From Pseudomonas sp. MF4836 (GTDB taxonomy: Bacteria > Pseudomonadota > Gammaproteobacteria > Pseudomonadales > Pseudomonadaceae), in assembly GCF_002018875.1 (NCBI RefSeq), contig NZ_MVOL01000022.1, positions 1-64,000 on the forward strand: a stretch of 64,000 bases of DNA, read 5' to 3'. This document shows positions 16,394 through 25,202 of this stretch, in pieces. Below the pieces are notes generated by a model that saw nothing but the letters and a program-made list of their open reading frames with translations, was not told the DNA's origin and ran no database searches. Numbering within the stretch: position 1 is the stretch's first letter; each line of letters starts with the position of its first letter. The position numbers and the translations under genes are program-made.

Positions 16394-17100
16394 GCCTGGA
16401 TGAATTGCTCAACCTGTTCCTCAGCCCCGAGCTGCTGGACCGCTACGGCGCGCGTTTTATCGACGGCCTGCTGGTCACCGGCAAGCTGGTGGCGATCTCC
16501 TTCAGCCTCGGCGCCGTGCTCGGCCTGCTGATCGCCCTCGCCCGCCTGTCCAACAGCCGCCTGCTGCGCAACGTCAGCGGCGCCTATGTGTACTTCTTCC
16601 GCGGCTCGCCGCTGCTGGCCCAACTGTTCATGCTGTATTACGGCCTGGGCTCGTTCAAAGGCTTCTGGCAGGACGTGGGCTTGTGGTGGTTCTTCCGCGA
16701 TGCGTGGTTCTGCACCCTGCTGGCGTTCACCCTGAACACCGCCGCCTACCAGGCCGAGATCCTGCGCGGCAGCCTGCTGGCGGTCGCCGAGGGCCAGCGC
16801 GAAGCGTGCAAGGCCTTGAGCCTGTCGCGCTGGACCAGCTTTCGCAAAGTGATCCTGCCGCAGTCGCTGCTGGTGGCCATCGGGCCCCTGGGCAATGAGC
16901 TGATCCTGATGATCAAGGCCAGCGCCATCGCCTCCCTGGTGACCATCTACGACCTGATGGGCGTGACCAAACTGGCCTTCTCCCGCAGCTTCGACTTCCA
17001 GATCTACCTCTGGGCCGCGGTGCTGTACCTGGTGATCGTTGAAGTGGTGCGGCGCAGCCTGAAACTCCTCGAAGGCCGCCTCAGCCGCCACCTCAACTGA
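16390..17100 (+). CDS. Polar amino-acid ABC transporter permease
   Basis: Second membrane subunit, 236 aa, HisM-like. It has about five helices and an EAA loop (REACKALSLSRWTSFRKVIL) and starts in the stop codon of the first permease. The pair should form the heterodimeric channel for the cationic amino acid importer. It is followed after 50 bp by amaD. Confidence 0.87.
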   Translation: MSLDELLNLFLSPELLDRYGARFIDGLLVTGKLVAISFSLGAVLGLLIALARLSNSRLLRNVSGAYVYFFRGSPLLAQLFMLYYGLGSFKGFWQDVGLWWFFRDAWFCTLLAFTLNTAAYQAEILRGSLLAVAEGQREACKALSLSRWTSFRKVILPQSLLVAIGPLGNELILMIKASAIASLVTIYDLMGVTKLAFSRSFDFQIYLWAAVLYLVIVEVVRRSLKLLEGRLSRHLN

Positions 17101-17150
17101 CCGAACTCCAGCGGGACGCCCTGGCGGCCCGCGTACCAAGGATTGACCCC

Positions 17151-18392
17151 ATGCATTGCCAAACCATCGTTCTGGGCGCCGGGATCGTCGGCGTCAGCAC
17201 CGCCCTGCACCTGCAAGCGCGCGGCCAGCAGGTGATCCTGCTCGACCGCCAGCCACCGGGCAACGGCACCAGCCACGGCAACGCCGGGCTGATCGAGCGC
17301 GCCAGCGTGATCCCCTACGCCTTCCCCCGGGAAGTGTCGAAGCTGCTGCGCTACGGCCTCAACCAGCAATCGGACGTGCGCTACAGCTTCAGCCACCTGC
17401 CCAAGGCCGGCCCCTGGCTGCTGCAGTACTGGCGCCATTCCTCGCCCAAAGGCCTGGCCCGCGCCACCCGCGCCATGCTGCCGCTGATCGAGCGCTGCGT
17501 CAGCGAACATATGCAACTGGCCGAACCCGCCGGGATGCAGGGCCTGATCCAGGGTGAAGGCTGGATCGAAGCCTTCAACGACCCGGCCGCCTTCGCCAAG
17601 GCCCAGGCCGACGCCCTGGCCCTGGAGGAATACGGCCTGAACTACCGGGTGCTCGACCGCCAGCAGATCCATCAACTGGAAAGCGGACTGCACCCCGATG
17701 TGGTCGGCGGCCTGCACTGGCTCGACCCCAAGACCGTCACCGACCCGGGCGGCCTGACCCGCGGCTACGCCGAACTGTTCAAGCAGCGCGGTGGCCTCTT
17801 CGTGATCGGCGATGCCCTGAGCGTGCGCCAGGTCGACGGCCAGTGGCAGGTGCAGAGCGAGGCCGGGGTGATCAGCGCCGAACAGGCGGTGGTGGCCCTG
17901 GGCCCTGAAGCGCGGGGGATTTTCGAACCCCTGGGCTACCAGATCCCCTTGGCGATCAAGCGCGGCTACCACATGCACTACGCGGCGCTGCCGGGCACCC
18001 GTTTGCAGCACCCGCTGCTGGACCCGGTGGGCGGCTACGTGCTGGCGCCGATGGTCGGCGGCATTCGCCTGACCACCGGCATTGAATTCGCCGACCGCGA
18101 CGACCCGATCAATGAAATCCAACTGCGCCGCTGCGAAGCCCTGGCCCGCCGCTTCTACCCCCTGGGCGAGCGGGTCGACGCCGAACCCTGGCTCGGCCGT
18201 CGCCCATGCCTGCCCGACATGTGCCCGGTGATCGGCCCGGCCGCACGCCATAAAGGCCTGTGGTTCAACTTCGGCCACGCCCACCACGGCCTGACCCTGG
18301 GCCCGGTCAGCGGCCGCCTGCTGGCGGAAATGCTCACCGGCGCCACGCCGTTCACCGACCCTGCGCCCTACAGCGCCGACCGCTTCCACTGA
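17151..18392 (+). CDS. amaD: AmaD-like FAD-dependent D-amino-acid oxidase/dehydrogenase
   Basis: Flavoprotein of 413 aa of the DAO family. The dinucleotide-binding motif VLGAGIVGVSTALHL begins at residue 7, followed by an acidic-end strand (LLDRQ) and the GTSHGNAGLI segment; the C-terminus carries RPCLPDMCPVIGPA and FGHAHHGLTLGP, typical of DadA-like proteins. In P. putida AmaD oxidises D-lysine to the keto acid that cyclises to piperideine-2-carboxylate, the substrate of DpkA. Its position inside the transporter operon supports that role; other D-amino acids are possible. Confidence 0.82.
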   Translation: MHCQTIVLGAGIVGVSTALHLQARGQQVILLDRQPPGNGTSHGNAGLIERASVIPYAFPREVSKLLRYGLNQQSDVRYSFSHLPKAGPWLLQYWRHSSPKGLARATRAMLPLIERCVSEHMQLAEPAGMQGLIQGEGWIEAFNDPAAFAKAQADALALEEYGLNYRVLDRQQIHQLESGLHPDVVGGLHWLDPKTVTDPGGLTRGYAELFKQRGGLFVIGDALSVRQVDGQWQVQSEAGVISAEQAVVALGPEARGIFEPLGYQIPLAIKRGYHMHYAALPGTRLQHPLLDPVGGYVLAPMVGGIRLTTGIEFADRDDPINEIQLRRCEALARRFYPLGERVDAEPWLGRRPCLPDMCPVIGPAARHKGLWFNFGHAHHGLTLGPVSGRLLAEMLTGATPFTDPAPYSADRFH

Positions 18393-18409
18393 TCGCCGGA
18401 GACCCGACC

Positions 18410-19198
18410 ATGCTGACCCAGACTGCCCCGTTGACCACCGCGCCGATCATCGCCACCGACACCCGCAAAGTGGTGGTGGATATCAGCGGCCTGAACAAAT
18501 TCTATGGCGCGTTCCACGTGCTGCACGACATCGACCTCAAAGTGCGCGAGGGCGAACGCATCGTCCTCTGCGGCCCTTCCGGCTCGGGAAAATCGACCCT
18601 GATCCGCTGCATCAACCGCCTGGAAATCGCCGAGAAAGGCCGGATCCTCATCGACAACACCGACCTCTCCCAAGCCACCCGCGAAGCGGCCCGCGTGCGC
18701 AGCGAAGTGGGCATGGTGTTCCAGCACTTCAACCTGTTCCCGCACATGAGCGTGCTCGACAACTGCACCCTGGCGCCGATCACCGTCCGCGGCCTGTCGC
18801 GCAAAAAAGCCGAGGAACTGGCCCGGGGGTTTCTGGCCAAGGTGGGGATCGAGAACCAGGCCGACAAATACCCGAGCCAGCTGTCCGGCGGGCAGCAGCA
18901 GCGCGTGGCGATTGCCCGGGCGTTGTGCATGGAGCCCAAGATCATGTTGTTCGATGAGCCGACCTCGGCGCTGGACCCGGAGATGGTCAGTGAGGTGCTG
19001 GATGTGATGGTGAAGCTGGCGGGGAGTGGCATGACCATGCTGTGTGTGACCCATGAGATGGGGTTTGCAAGGCAGGTGGCGGAGCGGGTGTTGTTTTTGG
19101 ATGGGGGGCGGATTGTCGAGGATGCGCCGCCGGAGGCGTTTTTTGGGGCGCCGAAGAGTGAGAGGGCTAAGGCGTTTCTTGCGCAGATTGTGCATTGA
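18410..19198 (+). CDS. Polar amino-acid ABC transporter ATP-binding protein
   Basis: ATPase of 262 aa, GlnQ/HisP-like. Walker A is GPSGSGKST, the Q-loop is MVFQHFNLFPHMSVLDN, the signature is LSGGQQQR and Walker B is IMLFDEPTSALDP. An N-terminal extension of about 20 residues precedes the domain. I start at the ATG at 18410, 17 bp after amaD. It energises the importer formed by the three genes at 14810-17100. The 3' third has visibly plainer codon use (many GGG and GTG codons) than the 5' part, just before the repeat element. Confidence 0.87.
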   Translation: MLTQTAPLTTAPIIATDTRKVVVDISGLNKFYGAFHVLHDIDLKVREGERIVLCGPSGSGKSTLIRCINRLEIAEKGRILIDNTDLSQATREAARVRSEVGMVFQHFNLFPHMSVLDNCTLAPITVRGLSRKKAEELARGFLAKVGIENQADKYPSQLSGGQQQRVAIARALCMEPKIMLFDEPTSALDPEMVSEVLDVMVKLAGSGMTMLCVTHEMGFARQVAERVLFLDGGRIVEDAPPEAFFGAPKSERAKAFLAQIVH

Positions 19199-19263
19199 TT
19201 TTTGGGATGTAGATGTGTGATCTGCGGGTCTGGCGAGCTGACTTTGTGAGGTGGTGGAGCTTG

Positions 19264-19642
19264 CTGTGGCGAGGGAGCTTGCTCCCGCTGGGTCGCGCAG
19301 CGGCCCCAAGACCTGACGCCTCGGGTTTATGGGGGTGCATATCCATTGCTGCGGGTGTGGCGGCTATGGGTTCCGCTCTTACAGCGGCTCACTTTTGAAA
19401 AGCGCAAAAGTAAGCAAAACGCTCTTGCCCCACCACTCGGTGCCTCGCCTAGGCTCGGCATGCCCTCACTCCGGCATTGATCCGTGGGCCGCCGCAATGG
19501 GCCGTCCCTGGCCCAGTGCGGCTAACCCGGCGTCCTGCCGGGTTGCCCACGGCTCACTGCCTGCGTTCGGCCATCGTGGTTTAACGGGGCGCTTCAGATC
19601 AAAAGCAAAATCAAGAGCAAGACGGCGGCCTTCCGGCCGGCC
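19264..19642 (+). repeat. Long intergenic repeat, copy 1 (~380 bp)
   Basis: This non-coding stretch is nearly identical to the reverse complement of 26745-27129. It begins with the REP-like TGTGGCGAGGGAGCTTGCTC, has a GGCCGC-rich palindrome, a conserved core with TTTTGAAAAGCGCAAAAGTA, and ends with the palindrome GGCCTTCCGGCCGGCC. Both copies have an open frame, but its conservation follows DNA, not protein. With copy 2 it brackets a 7.1-kb block of accessory genes. Confidence 0.85.
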
Positions 19643-19686
19643 TGATCGGGCCCTGTAAAACCCCATGCCCCCTCAGATGCACTCAT

Positions 19687-20241
19687 TCACCCAAGCGCAA
19701 CCCCAACAGCCCCCGCATCTGACAACTCAAAAAGCAGCCCCTCCACCGCCTCCCCCGGAGCCGACCCCAAATCAATCTTCACCCTGTACCCCTCCTCCGT
19801 CGCCTCCGGGTCCGACACAAAGTGCACCACACCTTGCAGCCCTTCTTCGGTAGGCGAGTTCTCATCCTCCCCATCGAACCACTCCAGGAACCAGGCCCGA
19901 ACCACCTGTGAGGCCACCTCCCCACTCAAGCCCCGCACCTGCAACGGCAACCAGTCCCAACCAAACGGAGAAATGACCACCGCCGTCTGCCCAAGCTCAA
20001 AACGTACAGGCTCAAAGGCCAGCTCGGTTTCAGAGTCGACCTGCACCAGCTGCCCAGCCGAAACGCCCTCCGCTGCAATGACATCCACCCGACAGGGCGT
20101 GTCCATTGCCCCTTCAGTGGCCAATGAGCCATCGCTGTTTCTATAAGCCGGCTCAATATGCGACGCGCACTGCGCAGCGACACGTGACAGCGTTTCAACA
20201 TAGGGTTTACGAATAGCGGCGAACAGTTCGGAGACGGTCAT
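19687..20241 (-). CDS. Hypothetical protein, 184 aa
   Basis: I do not recognise this soluble, acidic protein (MTVSELFAAIRKPYVETLSR at the start, a tryptophan/phenylalanine-rich centre FGWDWLPLQV and RAWFLEWFDGEDEN). The ATG at 20239-20241 is preceded by AAGGAAG at 11 nt; an alternative start at 20286 has no site. No signal peptide or membrane helix is visible. Its size, acidity and position in an island with an Imm50-type gene are compatible with a polymorphic-toxin immunity protein, but this is only a contextual guess. Confidence 0.6.
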   Translation of the reverse strand: MTVSELFAAIRKPYVETLSRVAAQCASHIEPAYRNSDGSLATEGAMDTPCRVDVIAAEGVSAGQLVQVDSETELAFEPVRFELGQTAVVISPFGWDWLPLQVRGLSGEVASQVVRAWFLEWFDGEDENSPTEEGLQGVVHFVSDPEATEEGYRVKIDLGSAPGEAVEGLLFELSDAGAVGVALG

Positions 20242-20678
20242 AAAACGGGTTGCTTCCTTAGCGTGGGCCGTTGATGGGGCGGCCATTGACGGGAGAATGG
20301 TGGGTGACTGAAAGGTCGGCGCAATAGTGCAATGGACGGCATGGGGGCGTCCATGAAAAGCCGGTTGGGGTTTTCTGGTGTAGGAAATATTGGGAGTCTT
20401 GCGGGATGGACTGTGCGTGAATATTGAGAAACATTGACCAGCAGCCTCTGATCAATAGCCTTCTACGAGAAGGAAGACTTAGAGCCGATTTCTGCCTGTC
20501 GCGAAGGGCTACAGTCGACCCAAAAGATCCTTTGCAGTCATCACTGAGCAAGCCTACCGATTCAGGCTTTTTCCTGCATAGGATCTCTAAAGTGTGAGGC
20601 GCGGTCGCTGCACAATGACTTGCCGTTTGCTGCATATCTGATGAATATCAATCATTGACGTCATCCTGGAGGCACACA
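20242..20678. other. Gap without a supported gene
   Basis: Between two divergent island genes. A minus-strand frame (20258-20635) is open but has no binding site and an odd Cys/Ser/Arg-rich composition, so I do not call it. The right part (from about 20400) is more A+T-rich and probably holds the promoter of the gene at 20679. Confidence 0.5.
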
Positions 20679-21095
20679 GTGAAACCCGAAGAGCTGATCA
20701 GCGGAGCCGAAAATGTGATTGAAACTATTGGTTTCTGGCCATCGTTTCACGACGCAGAGGTGATCTCTTTTTTGGTATCGCGTGCCCTGCCGGACCAAGG
20801 TTCGGCTACGATCGCGAAGCTGTGCGTGCACTATCGAGAGCATGATGCGGTTGGCGTTGGGACGGCGGACTTTGAATACGGATGCCAGAAAAGTTTACTG
20901 GTTGAGCTGATATTCAGTGATATCCATGACCTTTCACTGACAGATTTCAATCATCAAAACGTGCTTGAATCAATTGATCTGAAGCGATTACAAGACTTAT
21001 CGATTCTCGTGGAGATCGTCTCGATCTGGGGAATTGGCGGAAGCATTCGTTGCAACCATGTAGCCGTTGGAGCGGTAACGAATCTAATGTCCTGA
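20679..21095 (+). CDS. Imm50-family immunity-like protein
   Basis: Soluble 138-aa acidic protein. Near the N-terminus it has GFWPSFHDAEVISF, the W-PSFHDAEV signature typical of the Imm50 group of immunity proteins found beside polymorphic toxins, followed by alternating strands. I start at GTG 20679, which has TGGAGG 6 nt upstream; a TTG further upstream is in frame. Codon use is more A+T-rich than its neighbours, suggesting transfer. No toxin gene lies beside it, so it may be an orphan immunity gene giving protection against kin or rival toxins. Confidence 0.6.
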   Translation: MKPEELISGAENVIETIGFWPSFHDAEVISFLVSRALPDQGSATIAKLCVHYREHDAVGVGTADFEYGCQKSLLVELIFSDIHDLSLTDFNHQNVLESIDLKRLQDLSILVEIVSIWGIGGSIRCNHVAVGAVTNLMS

Positions 21096-21435
21096 TCCTC
21101 GTCTGCTCTACTTTTTACTCAGCTTTACATTGTTTGGAAGGTCGCCAAGGAAGACTGGTGCGGCTTGAGGTCGAGCATGCTCCAGCCGTTTTCCCTTGGT
21201 GCTGATCGTCTACATTGATTCAGCTTCTCGGTTTTAGCAGGCTGGGTGAAGGTCAGCTTTGGATCGAGAGTAGTCTTTCGCCACTGGCGGCTTCTGGCCG
21301 ATAGCGGTCGTTAACGAAGGACGGCTATCGGCCAAAAGCTGACGTTCAAGCCGATCAAACGTCACCCCACCAAACTTGAGCTATCTTTCCTGCGACTCAC
21401 CAGCAAAAGGTGATCCCGCAAGTAAGGATGCTTTT
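21096..21435. other. Gap with 54-bp repeat copy A and a long hairpin
   Basis: Holds the repeat at 21254-21307 and an 11-bp perfect inverted repeat TGGCCGATAGC (21295-21305) / GCTATCGGCCA (21324-21334). No gene is supported. The DUF1254 gene start with AAGGA lies at its right end. Confidence 0.6.
21254..21307 (+). repeat. 54-bp direct repeat, copy A
   Basis: Begins CAGCTTTGG and ends GGCCGATAGCGG. It matches 24474-24527 at 52 of 54 positions by direct comparison, in the same orientation. The two copies flank the DUF1254 gene pair. Confidence 0.85.
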
Positions 21436-22899
21436 ATGAATCAATCACCCCATCGCCTGAACCTGTTCGCACTGACACTGCTCGGTGCACTGGCAACCAC
21501 ATCCCTGCTGGTGCCACCCAGCTACGCTGGCGAAGCTTCCGTTGCCGGGCCTGTCGCCGGCACCAAGGTCACCGAACCCTATGTGCGCATGATGGCGCGC
21601 GAAGCGTATTTCTGGGGTTGGCCGATGGCCAATATTTTCAACCGTCGCCAGGCCTTCAAAGACCTGCCCGAACCGGGCTTGATGGGTGGCATCGTTCCGG
21701 TCGCGCCGATCAATCGACTGTCGATGCTCAGTGATTACATTGATCCGGCGGAACGGCTGGTCGCATGCCCGAATCAGGATGTGGTGTACGGCGCGGGCAG
21801 CATCGCGCTGGATCTGGAACCGGTCGTGCTGCAAGTGCCGGACTTCGGCAGCCGTTTTTGGGTGTATCAGGTGGTGGATCTACGCTCCGATAGCTTTGCC
21901 GAACTCGGCAAGATGTACGGCAGCAAACCCGGCTTCTATCTGCTGGTTGGCCCTGACTGGAATGGCAAGGTGCCTGCGGGCATCACCAAAGTCTTTCGGG
22001 CACGTACCAGCACCGGCTTCGTGATTCCCCGAGTGTTCCAGGACGATACCGCAGCCGACCGCACAGCCATTCAAGCGTCGCTGTCGGGCGTGGACATGTA
22101 CCCGTTGTCGCAATACGACGGCAAGATCAAACACCGGGACTGGGCGAAACTGCCAAAATTCCCCGCGCAGGCGGCGGGCAGCGGCGAAACCAAATGGGTG
22201 ATGCCGGAGAAATTCTTCGACGAGTTGCCGGCGCTACTCAAGGACGCCAAACCGTTGCCGGGCGAAGAAGCCCGTTACGCGCAAATGGCCTCCCTCGCGG
22301 CCATCGCCAAGGCTGATCCGCAACTGAAGGCGGCGATGATCGATGAAGCGAAAAAAGCCGACAGCGAAGTGATCGATCCGCTGTTGCAGTTCCGCAACTA
22401 CGGCCTGCAACTGCCGGATCACTGGAGCACCATCAGCAACGGTGCAGCGTTTGGCACCGACTACTTCAGCCGTACCGCCGTGGCACGCTCGAATATTTTC
22501 GTCAACCAACAGAAAGAGACCAAATACTTCTATCAGGATCTGGACAAGTCCGGCACGCGTCTCAATGGGCAGAACAGCTACTCCGTGACCTTTGCTAAGG
22601 GGCAACTGCCGCCGGTTAAAGGCTTCTGGTCGCTGACCCTGTACAACGAGCAGCACTTCTTTTCCCCGAATGACCTCAAGCGCTATTCGATCGGCACCAA
22701 GAACAAATCACTGCAGGCCAATGCCGATGGTTCGTTGACGATTTACGTGCAGAGCGAATCACCGGGCAAGGACAAGGAAAGCAATTGGCTGCCGACGCCC
22801 CAAGGTGCTGATTTCTCGCTGTACATCCGCGCCTACTGGCCTGAACCGGCCGCACTGAATGGCCAGTGGGTGCCCCCAGCCGTACTGAAAACCAATTGA
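21436..22899 (+). CDS. DUF1254/DUF1214 exported protein (first copy)
   Basis: Protein of 487 aa with a signal peptide (about 1-31, ending SYA-GEAS), an N-terminal DUF1254 region (YFWGWPMANIFNRRQAF; CPNQDVVYGAGSIALDL) and a C-terminal DUF1214 region (GFWSLTLYNEQHFFSPNDL; IYVQSESPGKDKESNWLP). The biochemical function of this family is unknown. I start at ATG 21436 with AAGGA 7-8 nt upstream. It is followed 19 bp later by a second DUF1254 gene, and the pair is flanked by 54-bp direct repeats inside the accessory island. Confidence 0.85.
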   Translation: MNQSPHRLNLFALTLLGALATTSLLVPPSYAGEASVAGPVAGTKVTEPYVRMMAREAYFWGWPMANIFNRRQAFKDLPEPGLMGGIVPVAPINRLSMLSDYIDPAERLVACPNQDVVYGAGSIALDLEPVVLQVPDFGSRFWVYQVVDLRSDSFAELGKMYGSKPGFYLLVGPDWNGKVPAGITKVFRARTSTGFVIPRVFQDDTAADRTAIQASLSGVDMYPLSQYDGKIKHRDWAKLPKFPAQAAGSGETKWVMPEKFFDELPALLKDAKPLPGEEARYAQMASLAAIAKADPQLKAAMIDEAKKADSEVIDPLLQFRNYGLQLPDHWSTISNGAAFGTDYFSRTAVARSNIFVNQQKETKYFYQDLDKSGTRLNGQNSYSVTFAKGQLPPVKGFWSLTLYNEQHFFSPNDLKRYSIGTKNKSLQANADGSLTIYVQSESPGKDKESNWLPTPQGADFSLYIRAYWPEPAALNGQWVPPAVLKTN

Positions 22900-22918
22900 C
22901 CAGAACAGGACGTTCGCG

Positions 22919-24409
22919 ATGAGCACATTTGCAAAATCACTGACTGCAACGGGCCTGGCCATCTCGATCAGCCTCAGCGCCCAGGCCGCCACGCACTATG
23001 AACAGTTGGCCGATCTGCCTTTTGCCGGCGGCTATCCAACACTAGAGGGCGTGGCGCAACTGCAAAACGAATTGCTTTTCCAGCGTGCCGTGCAGTCGTA
23101 CATCTGGGCACTGCCGGCGTTGAACATGTACGCCATGAAAGAAGGTTCGGAAAAAGCCTTCGGTGCCGGCTACAACGTGCTGCCGATCTGGAAGGACCGC
23201 CTCAACGCCAAGACCCGCGTCACCACGCCCAATTCCGACGTGATCTATGCCATGGGCTATCTGGATCTCAAGCAGGACGGCCCGATGGTGATCGAAGTCC
23301 CGCCAGGCTTGCAGGGCATTCTCGATGACTTCTTCCAACGGCCGATCTGCTCCGAGGGCCAGATCGAAGGTCGCCAATGGTGTGGTGATGTCGGGCTGCC
23401 GGGACCGGATAAAGGCAAGGGTGCCAAGTATCTGGTGCTGCCACCGGACTACAAGGGCGAGGTACCGCCGGGCTACCTGACTTACCGCTCGCGCACTTAC
23501 GGTGTGTTCGTGTTCTGGCGCGGATTCTTCAAGGACCCGAAACAACTGGCGGTACCGGTCGCAGTCATGGAGCAGACGCGCATCTATCCGCTGGGCAAAC
23601 AGGCCACGGCCAAAGCGATGGAATTCCCCAACGCCTCGAAAACTCCGGTCAACATGCTCTACCCCTCCGACGGCAGTGCGTTCGACATGCTGTCGCGGTT
23701 CATCGATCACGAATACGTTGACCCGCAAGACATGGAAATGCGCGGCATGCTCGCCGCTCTGGGCATCGTCAAAGGCAAACCGTTCAAACCGGAGCCTGCC
23801 ACCCGCGACCTGCTCGACAAGGCAGCGAAAACCGCGAGCAAGATCGGCCATGCCATTTCTTACACGCCGCAAACCATTGTCGCCAATGGCACCTGGTATC
23901 CGGATCGCAAGTGGTTGAACGTATTCCCCGGCAATGCGACGTTCACCGCCGACACCTTCAATTACATCGACCCGCGCACCGGTTTTTTCACCAATGCCTA
24001 CTCGGCGAGTCCGGGAATGGCGGTGAACATGGAAAACGTCGGCGCCAAGTACCCGGCCACTTTCGTCGATGCCAAAGGCCAATTCCTGTCCGGCAGCAAC
24101 AGCTACTCGCTGAACCTGCCCAAAGGCATTCCGGCGGCATTGTTCTGGTCGGTGACGGCGTATGACTCGATCACTGCATCAGGCCTGGATAACGGCCAGC
24201 CGTTCCCGTCGCTGAACACCATGGACAAGCCCGTCACCAACGCCGACGGCTCGATCGATGTGCATTTCGGCCCGAACTCACCGGGCGCCGGCAAAAACTG
24301 GATCAAAACCCTGCCTGGCGAAGGCTACTTCGTGATTCTGCGGTTATATGGCCCGACCAAGGCGTTCTTCGAGAAGGCATGGAAACCGGGGGATTTGATC
24401 AAGCAATGA
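22919..24409 (+). CDS. DUF1254/DUF1214 exported protein (second copy)
   Basis: Protein of 496 aa: signal peptide 1-23 (ending AQA-A), DUF1254 region (QSYIWALPALNMYAMKEGSE; TTPNSDVIYAMGYLDL) and a C-terminal DUF1214 region (ALFWSVTAYDSITASGLDNG; HFGPNSPGAGKNWIKTLPGE). Clearly related to, but diverged from, the preceding protein, with an insertion containing two cysteines (PICSEGQIEGRQWCGD). Tight spacing implies one operon. Function unknown; two related periplasmic proteins suggest two subunits or two ligands. Confidence 0.85.
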   Translation: MSTFAKSLTATGLAISISLSAQAATHYEQLADLPFAGGYPTLEGVAQLQNELLFQRAVQSYIWALPALNMYAMKEGSEKAFGAGYNVLPIWKDRLNAKTRVTTPNSDVIYAMGYLDLKQDGPMVIEVPPGLQGILDDFFQRPICSEGQIEGRQWCGDVGLPGPDKGKGAKYLVLPPDYKGEVPPGYLTYRSRTYGVFVFWRGFFKDPKQLAVPVAVMEQTRIYPLGKQATAKAMEFPNASKTPVNMLYPSDGSAFDMLSRFIDHEYVDPQDMEMRGMLAALGIVKGKPFKPEPATRDLLDKAAKTASKIGHAISYTPQTIVANGTWYPDRKWLNVFPGNATFTADTFNYIDPRTGFFTNAYSASPGMAVNMENVGAKYPATFVDAKGQFLSGSNSYSLNLPKGIPAALFWSVTAYDSITASGLDNGQPFPSLNTMDKPVTNADGSIDVHFGPNSPGAGKNWIKTLPGEGYFVILRLYGPTKAFFEKAWKPGDLIKQ

Positions 24410-24882
24410 TCTGAACTGCGTCTGAACGACATGAATGCATGAATGCAATCATGTCTTCGGCGTTCTTGACCGACAGCTTTGGGTCGAGAGCAGTCTTTCG
24501 CCACTGGCGGCTTCTGGCCGATAGCGGCCTCTTGTATGTACTCAATGCCCGAAGGCAAACCACAGCTTAATCACCTATGTGTCGTCGCCACTGCTTCCAC
24601 GACACACCTACTCAAACAATCTCAACCGATACCCAGTTGTCGCTCTCAATCACCCACCCTATAGTTCGCCCTCGCAGCAAAATCGCGAACGACCTTGGCC
24701 GGTCGGGATTACAACGCAGCATCAGCGTTCGACACACTCTTGCAGTCGCCTATCAGGTGCCCGCGACAGGATGTTATGACGGCTGTGCGCGGTGGATCCC
24801 AGGTCGGCACATACCCGCACAATCGTCATTTCCCTCGTAGCCGGCACCTCAGGTGATTGCTCCATGCATAGGAGCTGCACCG
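24410..24882. other. Gap with 54-bp repeat copy B, otherwise featureless
   Basis: Contains the second direct repeat (24474-24527). The remaining sequence is less GC-rich than the genome and shows short unconvincing frames only; it may be decayed coding sequence. Confidence 0.5.
24474..24527 (+). repeat. 54-bp direct repeat, copy B
   Basis: Same orientation as 21254-21307, with two substitutions. The long inverted-repeat partner arm seen after copy A is missing here. Confidence 0.85.
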
Positions 24883-25164
24883 ATGATTGACCAAGCACTC
24901 TCGCGCTTTACCGCCGTCGACACCCACGACGCCGATCAAGCGGTTTTCTACCTCGACACCCAAGCCTCCCTGAACGATCTGGCCAGCAGTGCGGCCCATC
25001 GTTTCACTGTGGTGCGGGATCTGATGGACACGCTGTCCACGCTTAATCTGAAAGATATTTCCGACTGTGATCTGACGCGGATCACTCGTGGGGTGCATCT
25101 GCTCACCCGGGAAGGGTGCGCGGTGTTGGAGGTGATTCAGTGGCGTACGGGACAAGAGCTCTGA
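24883..25164 (+). CDS. Small hypothetical protein, 93 aa
   Basis: Unrecognised soluble protein (MIDQALSRFTAVDTHDADQA at the start; middle helix HRFTVVRDLMDTLSTLNL; a single cysteine near position 48 and one near the end). The ATG at 24883 has AGGAG 8 nt upstream, which distinguishes it from an in-frame start 10 codons earlier. Ends just before a REP hairpin. Likely helical; no function suggested. Confidence 0.6.
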   Translation: MIDQALSRFTAVDTHDADQAVFYLDTQASLNDLASSAAHRFTVVRDLMDTLSTLNLKDISDCDLTRITRGVHLLTREGCAVLEVIQWRTGQEL

Positions 25165-25202
25165 TGCGCCTGAAGTATCACGGCGCAGCCTCGTGCCTCG
25201 GC

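Noticed and set aside
19329..19658. Protein-like frame inside repeat copy 1, with a matching frame in copy 2 (26594-26998)
   Set aside because: No ribosome binding site; the two frames share sequence only because the DNA repeat is conserved, and they extend differently into flanking DNA.
20258..20635. Minus-strand 125-codon frame in the island
   Set aside because: No binding site, odd Cys/Ser/His/Arg composition and overlap with the promoter of the 184-aa protein; resembles decayed or repeat-derived sequence.
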